13,782 nucleotides of DNA, taken from assembly GCA_964440095.1 (NCBI GenBank), contig CAYTPZ010000047.1:1-13782 (forward strand), written 5' to 3'. Source of the DNA: JACNKJ01 sp964440095. GTDB taxonomy: Bacteria; Krumholzibacteriota; Krumholzibacteriia; JACNKJ01. Positions within the stretch are counted from its first letter, which is position 1; each line of letters begins with the position of its first letter. Shown one piece after another: positions 6,628 to 12,689 of the stretch. The position numbers were made by a program, and so were the translations under genes. Under the pieces are notes generated by a model that worked only from the letters and a program-made list of their open reading frames with translations, searched no databases and was not told the DNA's origin.

Positions 6628-7173
6628 TTATCTCCGCCTGGGCGGGCCGTCCGGACGGCCACCGGGAGGCCCGGGCCGCCTTTTACCGTCCTGGCGGTCA
6701 TGCATGCGTTCCTTAACCGAGCGCAGGTGACGCTCGAACATCTGATCGAAGAGCACGAACTTGGCTTTCTGGCCGTCGTCCAGCAGTTCCATGATCCGGG
6801 TCTGAACACTGTGATGCGCTTCGTGATTCTCATAGCGCATGTCGTGGATTTCCAGAGCCAACTTGGCGGCGCTGCGCTCATCGATCTTCTCCTCGTCGAG
6901 AAGTTCGCGCAGTTCCTTCACTTTTATTCGCATGGCCTTTTGGCTCTCTTCACGGTCCTTGCTTAATTCGGCCAGCATGGGATAGATCTTCGTGGTCTGT
7001 CCTTCCGTCAGTTCCAGTTCCTCGGTGAGCTTGAAGAGCCGGAAGGCTTCGATCATCTCACGCGGCGGCCGGTCTAATTCGCTCTCTCCACGCCAGGACT
7101 TGCCGCCGCGCGGCTGCGCAAAGGCAGCGCCGGCCATTAGGACGATGATTAGGGTAAGGGTAATTATTCTCAT
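6628..7173 (-). CDS. Periplasmic LTxxQ (Spy/CpxP/CnrX-like) protein, His-rich
   Basis: The 181-residue exported protein has a signal peptide MRIITLTLIIVLMAGAAFA, likely cleaved before Q20. LTEGQ at 55-59 is the LTxxQ motif of Spy/CpxP and Metal_resist-type periplasmic helical proteins; a second, degenerate repeat LDDGQKAKF lies near 131-139. Between them is a cluster IHDMRYENHEAHHS (H110, M112, H117, H120, H121) that could bind a metal. The tail after 165 is rich in Pro, Gly and Arg. The start ATG 7173 is fixed by AGGAGG about 7 nt upstream, overlapping the stop of the preceding gene. Longer in-frame starts would bury the signal peptide. It is the third gene of a sigma / one-TM protein / LTxxQ cluster, so it probably senses envelope or metal stress (inference). 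Confidence 0.75.
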   Translation of the reverse strand: MRIITLTLIIVLMAGAAFAQPRGGKSWRGESELDRPPREMIEAFRLFKLTEELELTEGQTTKIYPMLAELSKDREESQKAMRIKVKELRELLDEEKIDERSAAKLALEIHDMRYENHEAHHSVQTRIMELLDDGQKAKFVLFDQMFERHLRSVKERMHDRQDGKRRPGPPGGRPDGPPRRR

Positions 7174-7183
7174 GGTGATCCTC

Positions 7184-7570
7184 CTAGATCGTGTCCAGGC
7201 TGAAAATTTCAAGTTCATTCATGAAGGTTTCACGTTGCTCGCTCGACCAGTCGTCGCTGTCGAGTTCGTATTCGAGCTCTAAAACCTCACTGAGATCGCC
7301 TCCCGTGTTATCCATTTGGCTGAGGTACTCAAGAAACTGATCCTCGTTTACCATGAGAAACTCGGGTGTGCTTCCGCCGCGCGGCAGGAGCCAGAGCAGG
7401 GCGAGAATGACGAGCATAGCCGGCGCAATCGCCAAGGCCCAGCTGCGGCCTGGCCTGCGGGGCCCCGCTTCCATCCTTTCCCTTACTCGAGCTTCAATGC
7501 GCAAGGCGGCTTCGCCCTTGAGTTCGGGCGGCTTGTTTTCCAGGATGTCCCGGAGTTTGCGATCATTCAT
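7184..7570 (-). CDS. Single-pass membrane protein, putative anti-sigma factor
   Basis: The 128-residue protein has a short cytoplasmic part (about 1-42, beginning MNDRKLRDILENKPPELKGE), one transmembrane helix (about 44-62, SWALAIAPAMLVILALLWLL) and an acidic periplasmic C-terminus containing SEQRETFMNELE. The gene starts inside the end of the sigma-factor gene (8-nt overlap with ATG 7570; ATG 7573 is an alternative). GAGGG lies 7 nt before ATG 7570, so translation is likely coupled. Position and topology suggest it sequesters the ECF sigma factor. The cytoplasmic part lacks the HxxxCxxC zinc motif of ZAS-type anti-sigma factors. I recognise no named family, so the role is inferred from context. 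Confidence 0.65.
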   Translation of the reverse strand: MNDRKLRDILENKPPELKGEAALRIEARVRERMEAGPRRPGRSWALAIAPAMLVILALLWLLPRGGSTPEFLMVNEDQFLEYLSQMDNTGGDLSEVLELEYELDSDDWSSEQRETFMNELEIFSLDTI

Positions 7571-8135
7571 CATTCCACCCTCTTTGCTGGATCTCGGCCT
7601 CGAGTCGGTTGCGACTTCGCGACACCAGGCTTCGTACCGTGGCTTCGCTGCTACCGATAGCTTCCGCGATCTCATCATAAGGACGGTCGTCCAGCACTCT
7701 CAACGAGAAAGCCACACGCGCTTTGGCGGGCAACTTTTCGATGAGCCCTTCCAGACGAGCCTGCTGCTGGGCCAGAGCGGCGTCGGCGTCGGGAAGCGAC
7801 TTTTTGTCGGGGGGCTGAAGACCTTCCTCCACTGATCCGAAAGACAGGGGAAGCCAACGCCGAAGCTTGCGCGCCCGAATGCGATTGAGTGCAAGGCGCA
7901 CGGCGATGCGGCGAAGCCATCCGATGGGGTTACCTTCGCCTCGAAAAGATCCGAGACGGGTATAGGCCCGAAGGTAGGTATCCTGGAGAATATCTTCCGC
8001 CTCGCTCTCGTCGCGCAGGATGCGCATGAGCGTGGCGAAAAGAGTGTCACGACTTCGCCGGACCCATATTTCGAAGGGTTCACCGGCGAGCAGATGCCTG
8101 TGCTCGCCCCCTCCGATTTTGTCCGTAGTTTCCAT
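7563..8135 (-). CDS. ECF-type RNA polymerase sigma factor
   Basis: The 190-residue cytoplasmic protein is of normal ECF length. Region sigma-2 (about 26-92) contains FATLMRILRDESEAEDILQD, with the EAED element at 45-48, followed by TYLRAYTRLGSFRGEGNPIGWL and a basic stretch RIRARKLRRW. Region sigma-4 (about 126-182) contains LIEKLPAKARVAFSLRVLDD, then YDEIAEAIGSSEATVRSLVSRSRNRL, a helix-turn-helix. ATG 8135 is chosen because it gives a canonical N-terminus; the frame is open further upstream but without family features. It heads a three-gene operon with overlapping or 10-nt spacing. ECF factors usually control their own operon, but I could not identify a convincing ECF promoter upstream. Confidence 0.92.
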   Translation of the reverse strand: METTDKIGGGEHRHLLAGEPFEIWVRRSRDTLFATLMRILRDESEAEDILQDTYLRAYTRLGSFRGEGNPIGWLRRIAVRLALNRIRARKLRRWLPLSFGSVEEGLQPPDKKSLPDADAALAQQQARLEGLIEKLPAKARVAFSLRVLDDRPYDEIAEAIGSSEATVRSLVSRSRNRLEAEIQQRGWNDE

Positions 8136-8360
8136 GACGCCCACTCTCACAGGGGGCCACCTTTCTTTCAAGCACGCGTTATTCACGCGAACAAGACCAG
8201 GACACCGGTAGCCACCTTTTTGAGGCACAGTGAGTATCTGCAAAAAAGACCCTAATGGCCGCTACTGTAAGCGTCGTTACAGCATCAACTTGCGCGCGAG
8301 CTATTTTTTGCCTGGCGGCCGGCGCGGCTATACCCATTTGGCTCGCCAGCGGTCCAGTGA
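8136..8360. other. Intergenic region upstream of the sigma operon with short repeats
   Basis: No convincing gene. It holds a 5-bp inverted repeat CGCGT/ACGCG (8175-8189, 5-nt spacer), a 6-bp inverted repeat CTGTAA/TTACAG (8265-8282, 6-nt spacer) and a direct repeat GCCACCTTT starting at 8156 and 8211. These could be regulator sites or chance. No clear promoter was found. Confidence 0.35.
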
Positions 8361-8669
8361 CCGCCACATTCCACGTCCCCCCACACAACCACCTGTTGGG
8401 CGGATGCTTACTACAACAGTCCTAATGACTACGGCGACTCGAACGTGGGCAACAGCAGCTTCATCTGGCTGAGAAACTCGGGTGATTGGGCCCATGCGAC
8501 CTTGGCAAGACCCCGCACCATCAAGGTGCTTGCAGTCGGCGAGACCACGCAGATGCCCTACGGCAGCGGCAATGACGATGTGTCCCTGGATGGCGCCGGA
8601 ACCCTGGACGGTAGCCAGGCCTCCGAGGCCAGCAGTTGGACATCGATCAAATCCCTCTATAAAAAGTAG
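8361..8669 (+). pseudogene. 5'-truncated coding remnant, probable C-terminal part of an exported protein
   Basis: From 8361 to TAG 8669 one plus-strand frame is open and, from about 8397, strongly coding-like (third positions mostly G or C). It reads CWADAYYNSPNDYGDSNVGN, then FIWLRNSGDWAHATLARPRT, and ends SSWTSIKSLYKK. There is no ATG in frame. The frame is closed by TGA at 8358-8360, and the only start-like codon is GTG 8445, deep in the conserved-looking part. A strong terminator follows 10 nt after the stop, as expected for a genuine gene end. The Asn/Gly/Ser/Asp-rich composition suggests a secreted or surface protein. I do not recognise the family. The simplest reading is a gene whose 5' part was lost by deletion, or a frameshift I cannot locate. 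Confidence 0.45.
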
Positions 8670-8678
8670 GAGCGGGAA

Positions 8679-8716
8679 AAGCAAAACCCCGGACCCAAGG
8701 GCCCGGGGTTTTGCTT
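8679..8716. terminator. Strong bidirectional intrinsic terminator
   Basis: Perfect 14-bp stem, AAGCAAAACCCCGG (8679-8692) with its complement (8703-8716) and a 10-nt loop. The A/T tracts in the stem supply T-rich tails on both strands. It separates the plus-strand remnant from the convergent groES. Confidence 0.85.
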
Positions 8717-8732
8717 GAGCTAAGAGGCGGTT

Positions 8733-9002
8733 TTACTCGACCACGGCCAGGATATCGCCGCGGGAGATGATCAGCATGTCTTTGCCGTCCACCTTCACTT
8801 CGTCGCCGCTGTACTTGGCGAATAGAACCTGGTTGCCCTCTTTGATGACTTCCTGGAGCTCTTCGTCGGTGCCGACGGCCAGGATCTTACCCACGCGGGG
8901 GCGCTCCTTGGCGGTATCGGGAATGATGATTCCACCGGCGCTGGTCTCTTCCTCTTCCAGGACCTCGAGAAGAACGCGATCGTCCAGAGGTTTGATCTTC
9001 AT
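8733..9002 (-). CDS. groES: Co-chaperonin GroES
   Basis: The 89-residue protein forms the heptameric lid of the GroEL chaperonin in the cytoplasm. It begins KIKPLDDRVLLEVLEEE, has the mobile-loop sequence EETSAGGIIIPDTAKERP (about 17-34) that contacts GroEL, and ends with ISRGDILAVVE. Length is normal for the family. The ribosome-binding site AAGGAG lies about 8 nt before ATG 9002. Unusually, no groEL follows: a terminator lies 17 nt after the stop. The gene instead follows a glutaredoxin gene by 24 nt and is probably co-transcribed with it. No CIRCE operator is visible nearby. Confidence 0.93.
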   Translation of the reverse strand: MKIKPLDDRVLLEVLEEEETSAGGIIIPDTAKERPRVGKILAVGTDEELQEVIKEGNQVLFAKYSGDEVKVDGKDMLIISRGDILAVVE

Positions 9003-9026
9003 GAAAAGGACTCCTTTTCTAGTCTG

Positions 9027-9278
9027 CTATTCGATGTCTAAAAGACGGTTGATCTTCGAAACGTCGAAACCCACTACGGGTTTGTTATCAATGAGTAATA
9101 CGGGAACCCCGCGTTGGCCTGTCCGGCGTTCCATATCCTGGGCAGCCTTCATGTCGCGGGAGACATCGATGTCCTTGAAACGAATCCCCTTATCCTTGAG
9201 ATAGCGTTTCACCTTCACGCAGTAGCTGCATGTCGGGGTGCTGAAGATAATCACTCTTTTCTGTCTTTCCATAGTCAT
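9027..9278 (-). CDS. Glutaredoxin-family protein (CSYC active site)
   Basis: The 83-residue thioredoxin-fold dithiol oxidoreductase has the active site TPTCSYC (C17, C20), the cis-proline loop RGVPVLLI (P59) and GFD (70-72), all standard for small glutaredoxin/NrdH-like proteins. It probably reduces protein disulfides or mixed disulfides in the cytoplasm. ATG 9278 overlaps the stop of the upstream LexA-like gene as ATGA, implying coupled translation; a second ATG two codons later is possible. groES follows after 24 nt. The exact electron donor (glutathione or thioredoxin reductase) cannot be told from sequence. Confidence 0.9.
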   Translation of the reverse strand: MTMERQKRVIIFSTPTCSYCVKVKRYLKDKGIRFKDIDVSRDMKAAQDMERRTGQRGVPVLLIDNKPVVGFDVSKINRLLDIE

Positions 9279-9568
9279 TTCCCATTTTCCGCGCTATTGG
9301 GGCTTGGCCAATCCCAGCCGCGGCGGCTGAAATAGACCTCAGCCGCCGCCATGGCCCTAAGACCACGATGCCGGCCCTTCTGACGCCTGAGATATTCCTT
9401 GTGAATGAGCCCGGAAAGCGCCCTGGAGACAGATCCTGGATTGCACAGTTCGCAGCCCGCCTGAATTTCCGCGATGGTTGGCGGATATCCCTCCCTGCCC
9501 ATGAACTGAATGACCAGGCGGAGAACCGCTTCCTGGCGATTGGTGAGGGGTAGACAGATGATTTCCAA
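9275..9568 (-). CDS. Stand-alone LexA-type winged-helix DNA-binding protein with CxxC
   Basis: The 97-residue protein matches only the N-terminal DNA-binding domain of LexA: LTNRQEAVLRLVIQFMGREGYPPTIAEI (about 8-35), then NPGSVSRALSGLIHKEYLRR (43-62). The LexA autocleavage and serine-protease domain is absent, so it cannot act by RecA-induced self-cleavage. C39 and C42 form a CxxC in the turn just before the recognition helix, where LexA has no cysteines. The start is TTG 9568, supported by GGAGG 5 nt upstream. The stop overlaps the glutaredoxin start. It probably regulates its own operon (inference). The C-terminal 27 residues have no recognised motif. Confidence 0.75.
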   Translation of the reverse strand: MEIICLPLTNRQEAVLRLVIQFMGREGYPPTIAEIQAGCELCNPGSVSRALSGLIHKEYLRRQKGRHRGLRAMAAAEVYFSRRGWDWPSPNSAENGK

Positions 9569-9573
9569 GGGCG

Positions 9574-9578
9574 CCTCC
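9574..9578 (-). promoter_or_regulatory. Shine-Dalgarno site supporting a TTG start
   Basis: GGAGG on the minus strand, 5 nt before TTG 9568. It touches the end of the heptamer repeat, so folding of the repeat could affect its access. Confidence 0.65.
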
Positions 9579-9625
9579 GACGGCCGCTGGCCGCTGACCG
9601 CCAGCCGCTAACCGCTGGCCGTCAG
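9577..9625. repeat. Seven imperfect 7-bp tandem repeats
   Basis: The units are CCGACGG, CCGCTGG, CCGCTGA, CCGCCAG, CCGCTAA, CCGCTGG and CCGTCAG in exact 7-nt register. They can also fold: GACGGCC (9579-9585) pairs with GGCCGTC (9617-9623), and GCTGGC (9586-9591) pairs with GCCAGC (9600-9605). The repeat fills the predicted 5' leader of the LexA-like/glutaredoxin/groES operon. Confidence 0.85.
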
Positions 9626-9628
9626 AGC

Positions 9629-9656
9629 ATAGTAGTCAAATTCAACAGAAAATCAA
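9629..9656 (-). promoter_or_regulatory. Putative promoter of the LexA-like/glutaredoxin/groES operon
   Basis: Minus strand: TTGATT (9656-9651, 4 of 6), 16-nt spacer, TACTAT (9634-9629, 4 of 6). Predicted initiation near 9622 coincides with the first heptamer repeat unit. Confidence 0.45.
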
Positions 9657-9700
9657 CACACCTGGATCGCTTCTTTTCTGCTTCAATTCTCCGAGCCAGA

Positions 9701-10813
9701 CTATAACTTCTTTAATTCTAGTAAGATAGGCTCCATCATGCGCCGCCAGTCCCGCGAGGCGGCAAGAGCCCTAAGAGATTCGCCGTCGGGCGGATTATCC
9801 AATAGGGTCTTCAGTGCCTCGGCGAAAGCATCCGCATCTGGGGCCAGACTCACGACCTCACCATGGGCCTGAAGTTCATGGGAAAATGGCGTGGCCACCA
9901 CAGGCAGGCCCGAAGCCAGATACTCATGCAGCTTCACGGGATCCACGGCTTCGGTCAGAGGCGTTCGCAGGAAGGGGATAATGGCCAACTCGCAGTGGGA
10001 CATCCACGCGGGAACCACGGTATAGGGCCTGGCCCCCAGGAAGTGCACGTTGCTAGGTGCATCACCTTTTCGATGCTCGAGTTCAGGGCGCAAAGGCCCC
10101 ACCAGGGGAAAGCTCAGGTTCGGCATGCGCCGGGCTACCCCAAAGAGCAGCTCGAAGTCGAACCACTCGGCCAAACTGCCCAGATATAGAGCCCGTGGAC
10201 GAGGCAAGGCGGACAGGGCTGCGGGCTCGGGCAAAGAAGCCCCTTCGGTAAATCGCGCGAACTCCACGCCGTTGCCCACGCGAAGACATTTCTTGGCGCC
10301 GAGCAACTCCATTTCGGCCGCAAGACGCTCGCTGGTAGCGTTAACCAGCTGGGCGCGTTTTACCAGGTTCTCCAGCTTGCGGCGCAAGTGTGGCGAAGGT
10401 TGGCCGAAGCCAAGAACATCATCCATATGATCGTAGACCTGCGGCGAATCGGGAAAGGACTTGGCAAGTGGCGCCATTTCCGGATGGCCAAAAAACAGAA
10501 TGAGATCACTCTGCTCGCCCAAAGTCTTACGAAGGATGGATGCCTGCCGGCGCTCGAGCCAGGAGCCGAGAAAGGGCGTTCGCTCGGCCAGACGGGCGAG
10601 GCGTCGCAAAAGCGGGTGCTTGGCGTTGGTCGGGAAAACCGGCAAGGCGAGGAATGCCAAGTTTTCCTTTTCAGTCGGCGGCCTGGGGTGACTCAGTGTT
10701 TTGGGTTCAACCCAAAGCACCTCGAAGTGTTCGGAGAGAATGCGAGCCGTATGCTGGGGGCGCTGATAAAGCCCGCCCCAGGGAATGGGCGAGAAGTAAA
10801 CCAGCTTAGGCAT
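9701..10813 (-). CDS. GT-B fold glycosyltransferase, TuaH/GT4-like
   Basis: The 370-residue cytoplasmic or membrane-associated protein transfers a sugar from a nucleotide-sugar donor. The N-terminal domain starts LVYFSPIPWGGLYQRPQHTA (QRPQH at 17-21, typical of TuaH-like enzymes), with YDHMDD at 127-132 and NATSERL at 158-164. The C-terminal donor domain has VGNGVEF (179-185), ALYLGSLAEWFD (208-219), NVHFLGARPYTVVPAWM (255-271) and the donor-site stretch DPVKLHEYLASGLPVVATP (291-309). The gene starts 8 nt inside the end of the pyruvyl transferase gene and is probably the last gene of that operon. No terminator hairpin is evident downstream. The acceptor is unknown; context suggests a surface polysaccharide. 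Confidence 0.88.
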   Translation of the reverse strand: MPKLVYFSPIPWGGLYQRPQHTARILSEHFEVLWVEPKTLSHPRPPTEKENLAFLALPVFPTNAKHPLLRRLARLAERTPFLGSWLERRQASILRKTLGEQSDLILFFGHPEMAPLAKSFPDSPQVYDHMDDVLGFGQPSPHLRRKLENLVKRAQLVNATSERLAAEMELLGAKKCLRVGNGVEFARFTEGASLPEPAALSALPRPRALYLGSLAEWFDFELLFGVARRMPNLSFPLVGPLRPELEHRKGDAPSNVHFLGARPYTVVPAWMSHCELAIIPFLRTPLTEAVDPVKLHEYLASGLPVVATPFSHELQAHGEVVSLAPDADAFAEALKTLLDNPPDGESLRALAASRDWRRMMEPILLELKKL

Positions 10814-11996
10814 CGGGAAACCAATTTCTCAAGCGCGCAGACAATTCCTGATGCATGGCGCGGGCGCGTCCGGCCCTTTCCGCACCGGCGATCATGATGC
10901 TTGCCACGGGACTATCGGGAAACTCCATACGCTCCCTTTCCAACTGGTCTACGAGAGCATCCTGTTGATTCTCCAGGGAAAATACTTCAGGCGCAACGAG
11001 TGCGTCCTTGCGTCCCATCAACTCCATATAGGTTTCGATTTTGTGGTCATAGGGGAGTGCCCCGAAGGGCGTGCCGGCAAGGGTTGCAAAGATCAGGGAG
11101 TGCAGGCGCATACCGATGAGAAACTCACACTGGCTCATCAGATCGATGTAGTCAGCCGCGCTGAAATCGTCGCCCAACAGGATGATGCGCCGGCGAAATG
11201 CTTCGGGCACCGTGAGCAAAAGTCGACGGCCCACTTCGGCATCATTGCGATCGGTGTCGCTGGGCAGGCCGCCGGTTTTGAAGGGAAAAAAAATCAGGGT
11301 AGCTTCGGGATCCTCAAGCAGGCGTAAAACGAAGCGTGCAAAAAGGCCCGCCGAAAGCCGGCCCTTCCAATCTCGTGCGGATAGGGCTATGCGCCGCCCG
11401 CCGGGAACGCCGATACCCTCCATGAGGACCTTCCCGTTTTCGGCATTGGCGGGTGGCAGGAGAAAGGCCGGATCGGCCCCTAGGAACACGCTTTCTTTGG
11501 GCACGCCCGCCTTGCTCAGTTCACGCAAACCCTCTTGATTGCGCACCGAAACGAACCCGGCCTTGCTCACCACTTTCCCGAGTAGCTTCTGTGCACGCGA
11601 ACCCCGTATGTCATAGATGCCCGGCGCATAGATGACGAGTTTCCTTCGCGCCAGTAGCGCCAGGCGGGGTCGCGTGAGCCAATAACCCAGATTTCCAGAA
11701 GCCTTGCCCCAAAGCAGACCACCACCACCCAGGATGAACAAATCGCAAGCCATGCAGGCTTTGATCACCGCAAAAGTGCGCCGCTTGAAAGAGTGGTGGA
11801 GAGTGCGAAGGGTCAGGTTCGTCTCGGAAAACTCGCTTTCGAGGAGCGCGCCAAGACGCTCCTCGTCGCGACAAAGGACGGTCACCTCCGCGCCGGGAGT
11901 TTCCCTCTCGAGAAAACCGAGAAGCTGAAACAGGATGCAATTGTCGCCACGATTTCCCGTGCCGTAGGAACCGTGAACGGTGATACGAAGCGCCAT
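10806..11996 (-). CDS. Polysaccharide pyruvyl transferase family protein (CsaB-like)
   Basis: The 396-residue GT-B-like enzyme is expected to add pyruvate ketals from phosphoenolpyruvate to a cell-surface glycan. Motifs: HGSYGTGNRGDN (8-19, the N-terminal G-x-x-N-x-GD loop), DLFILGGGGLLWG (85-97), APGIYDIRGSRA (124-135), SVRNQEGL (150-157), and the family's C-terminal hallmark CEFLIGMRLHSLIFATLAGTP (290-310, with H299), then YDHKIETY. It starts 5 nt after the stop of the chalcone-isomerase-like gene with no strong ribosome-binding site, so re-initiation is likely, and overlaps the glycosyltransferase gene by 8 nt. In S-layer bacteria CsaB pyruvylates secondary wall polymers; whether an S-layer is involved here is unknown. 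Confidence 0.88.
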   Translation of the reverse strand: MALRITVHGSYGTGNRGDNCILFQLLGFLERETPGAEVTVLCRDEERLGALLESEFSETNLTLRTLHHSFKRRTFAVIKACMACDLFILGGGGLLWGKASGNLGYWLTRPRLALLARRKLVIYAPGIYDIRGSRAQKLLGKVVSKAGFVSVRNQEGLRELSKAGVPKESVFLGADPAFLLPPANAENGKVLMEGIGVPGGRRIALSARDWKGRLSAGLFARFVLRLLEDPEATLIFFPFKTGGLPSDTDRNDAEVGRRLLLTVPEAFRRRIILLGDDFSAADYIDLMSQCEFLIGMRLHSLIFATLAGTPFGALPYDHKIETYMELMGRKDALVAPEVFSLENQQDALVDQLERERMEFPDSPVASIMIAGAERAGRARAMHQELSARLRNWFPDA

Positions 11997-12001
11997 AAAA
12001 C

Positions 12002-12580
12002 TTAGAGCCCCAGCATTCCCTCTTTAAGGTCGTCCGAGATGGGATCATCACCGAACCAGGTGGCCCACAGGGCGGAAATCACATGGCCCTCTTTCAATGT
12101 GCCCAGCTCCTTGCCCGCTTGCTCGGCCACCAGGCCGAAACCGGGCAGATAAGTGAGCACGATGGATTCGCCCTTCTTCACTTCCTCGGTGAAGAGGTCG
12201 CAGAATCCGTTGATCTGTTTTTCATGACCCTTCAAGGTTTTCTGAATTCCCTCGCGGAAGGCGCCAGCGATTTTTTCGCCGCCCACGTCGCGCAGAAAAT
12301 GCATGTCGATGCGCTTGGCAAAATTACCGTTGATGGCCGCGGCTGCCGGGTCATCGCCCAGTTTGGCTGTGGCGTCCACATAGAAGCATCCGGCATAGAC
12401 CTTGAAAATGGCCTTCTTGCGAAGGCCTGTGCCCAGGGCGTTCAAATCGACCTCGCCCTCGGAACCCTTCAGGGTGATGGACGCAGGAAATTCGGTTTTG
12501 GAGCTCTTCTCAAGCACGGTATCGCCAATGGCTGCGGGAGCAAGCAGGAACATCGCCATAATTATCGCTAAGATACGCAT
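12002..12580 (-). CDS. Exported chalcone-isomerase-like protein
   Basis: The 192-residue protein has a signal peptide (MRILAIIMAMFLLAPAAIG, about 1-19) and the bacterial chalcone isomerase-like domain (Chalcone_3 type): LGTGLRKKAIFKVYAGCFYV (49-68), IDMHFLRDVGGEKI (91-104) and GKELGTLKEGHVISALWATWFG (156-177). Members are usually periplasmic and are thought to bind small hydrophobic molecules rather than isomerise flavonoids. Start ATG 12580 has GAGAGGTGG just upstream. It is the first gene of an operon with the pyruvyl transferase and glycosyltransferase, an unusual pairing that does not by itself reveal a function. Confidence 0.88.
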   Translation of the reverse strand: MRILAIIMAMFLLAPAAIGDTVLEKSSKTEFPASITLKGSEGEVDLNALGTGLRKKAIFKVYAGCFYVDATAKLGDDPAAAAINGNFAKRIDMHFLRDVGGEKIAGAFREGIQKTLKGHEKQINGFCDLFTEEVKKGESIVLTYLPGFGLVAEQAGKELGTLKEGHVISALWATWFGDDPISDDLKEGMLGL

Positions 12581-12650
12581 CTTCCACCTCTCAGGAGCTT
12601 TGGGGACGGCAAGAGCCTAAAGGGGTCGGGTCCCCGGCGCAACGCCATTC

Positions 12651-12681
12651 TTGCCCCATACTCCCCTGAAGAGGCTATAAT
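12651..12681 (+). promoter_or_regulatory. Promoter of the DUF72 gene giving a nearly leaderless mRNA
   Basis: Perfect -10 TATAAT at 12676-12681 with a weak -35 TTGCCC (12651-12656, 19-nt spacer). Only 8 nt separate the -10 from ATG 12690, so transcription should begin at or within about 3 nt of the start codon. Confidence 0.6.
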
Positions 12682-12689
12682 TCCAGAAG

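Noticed and set aside
8255..8425. Plus-strand ATG frame of about 57 codons (begins MAATVSVVTASTC)
   Set aside because: It has no ribosome-binding site and no basic N-terminus, so it is a poor signal peptide. It ends inside the better coding frame. A frameshift joining the two could not be shown.
8328..8684. Minus-strand open frame opposite the coding remnant
   Set aside because: The codon pattern supports the plus strand, and the frame runs into the terminator stem.
9003..9026. CIRCE heat-shock operator before groES
   Set aside because: There is no TTAGCACTC-N9-GAGTGCTAA inverted repeat, and the gap to the upstream gene is only 24 nt.
9577..9625. CRISPR array
   Set aside because: The repeats are contiguous 7-mers without spacers, and no cas genes are present.
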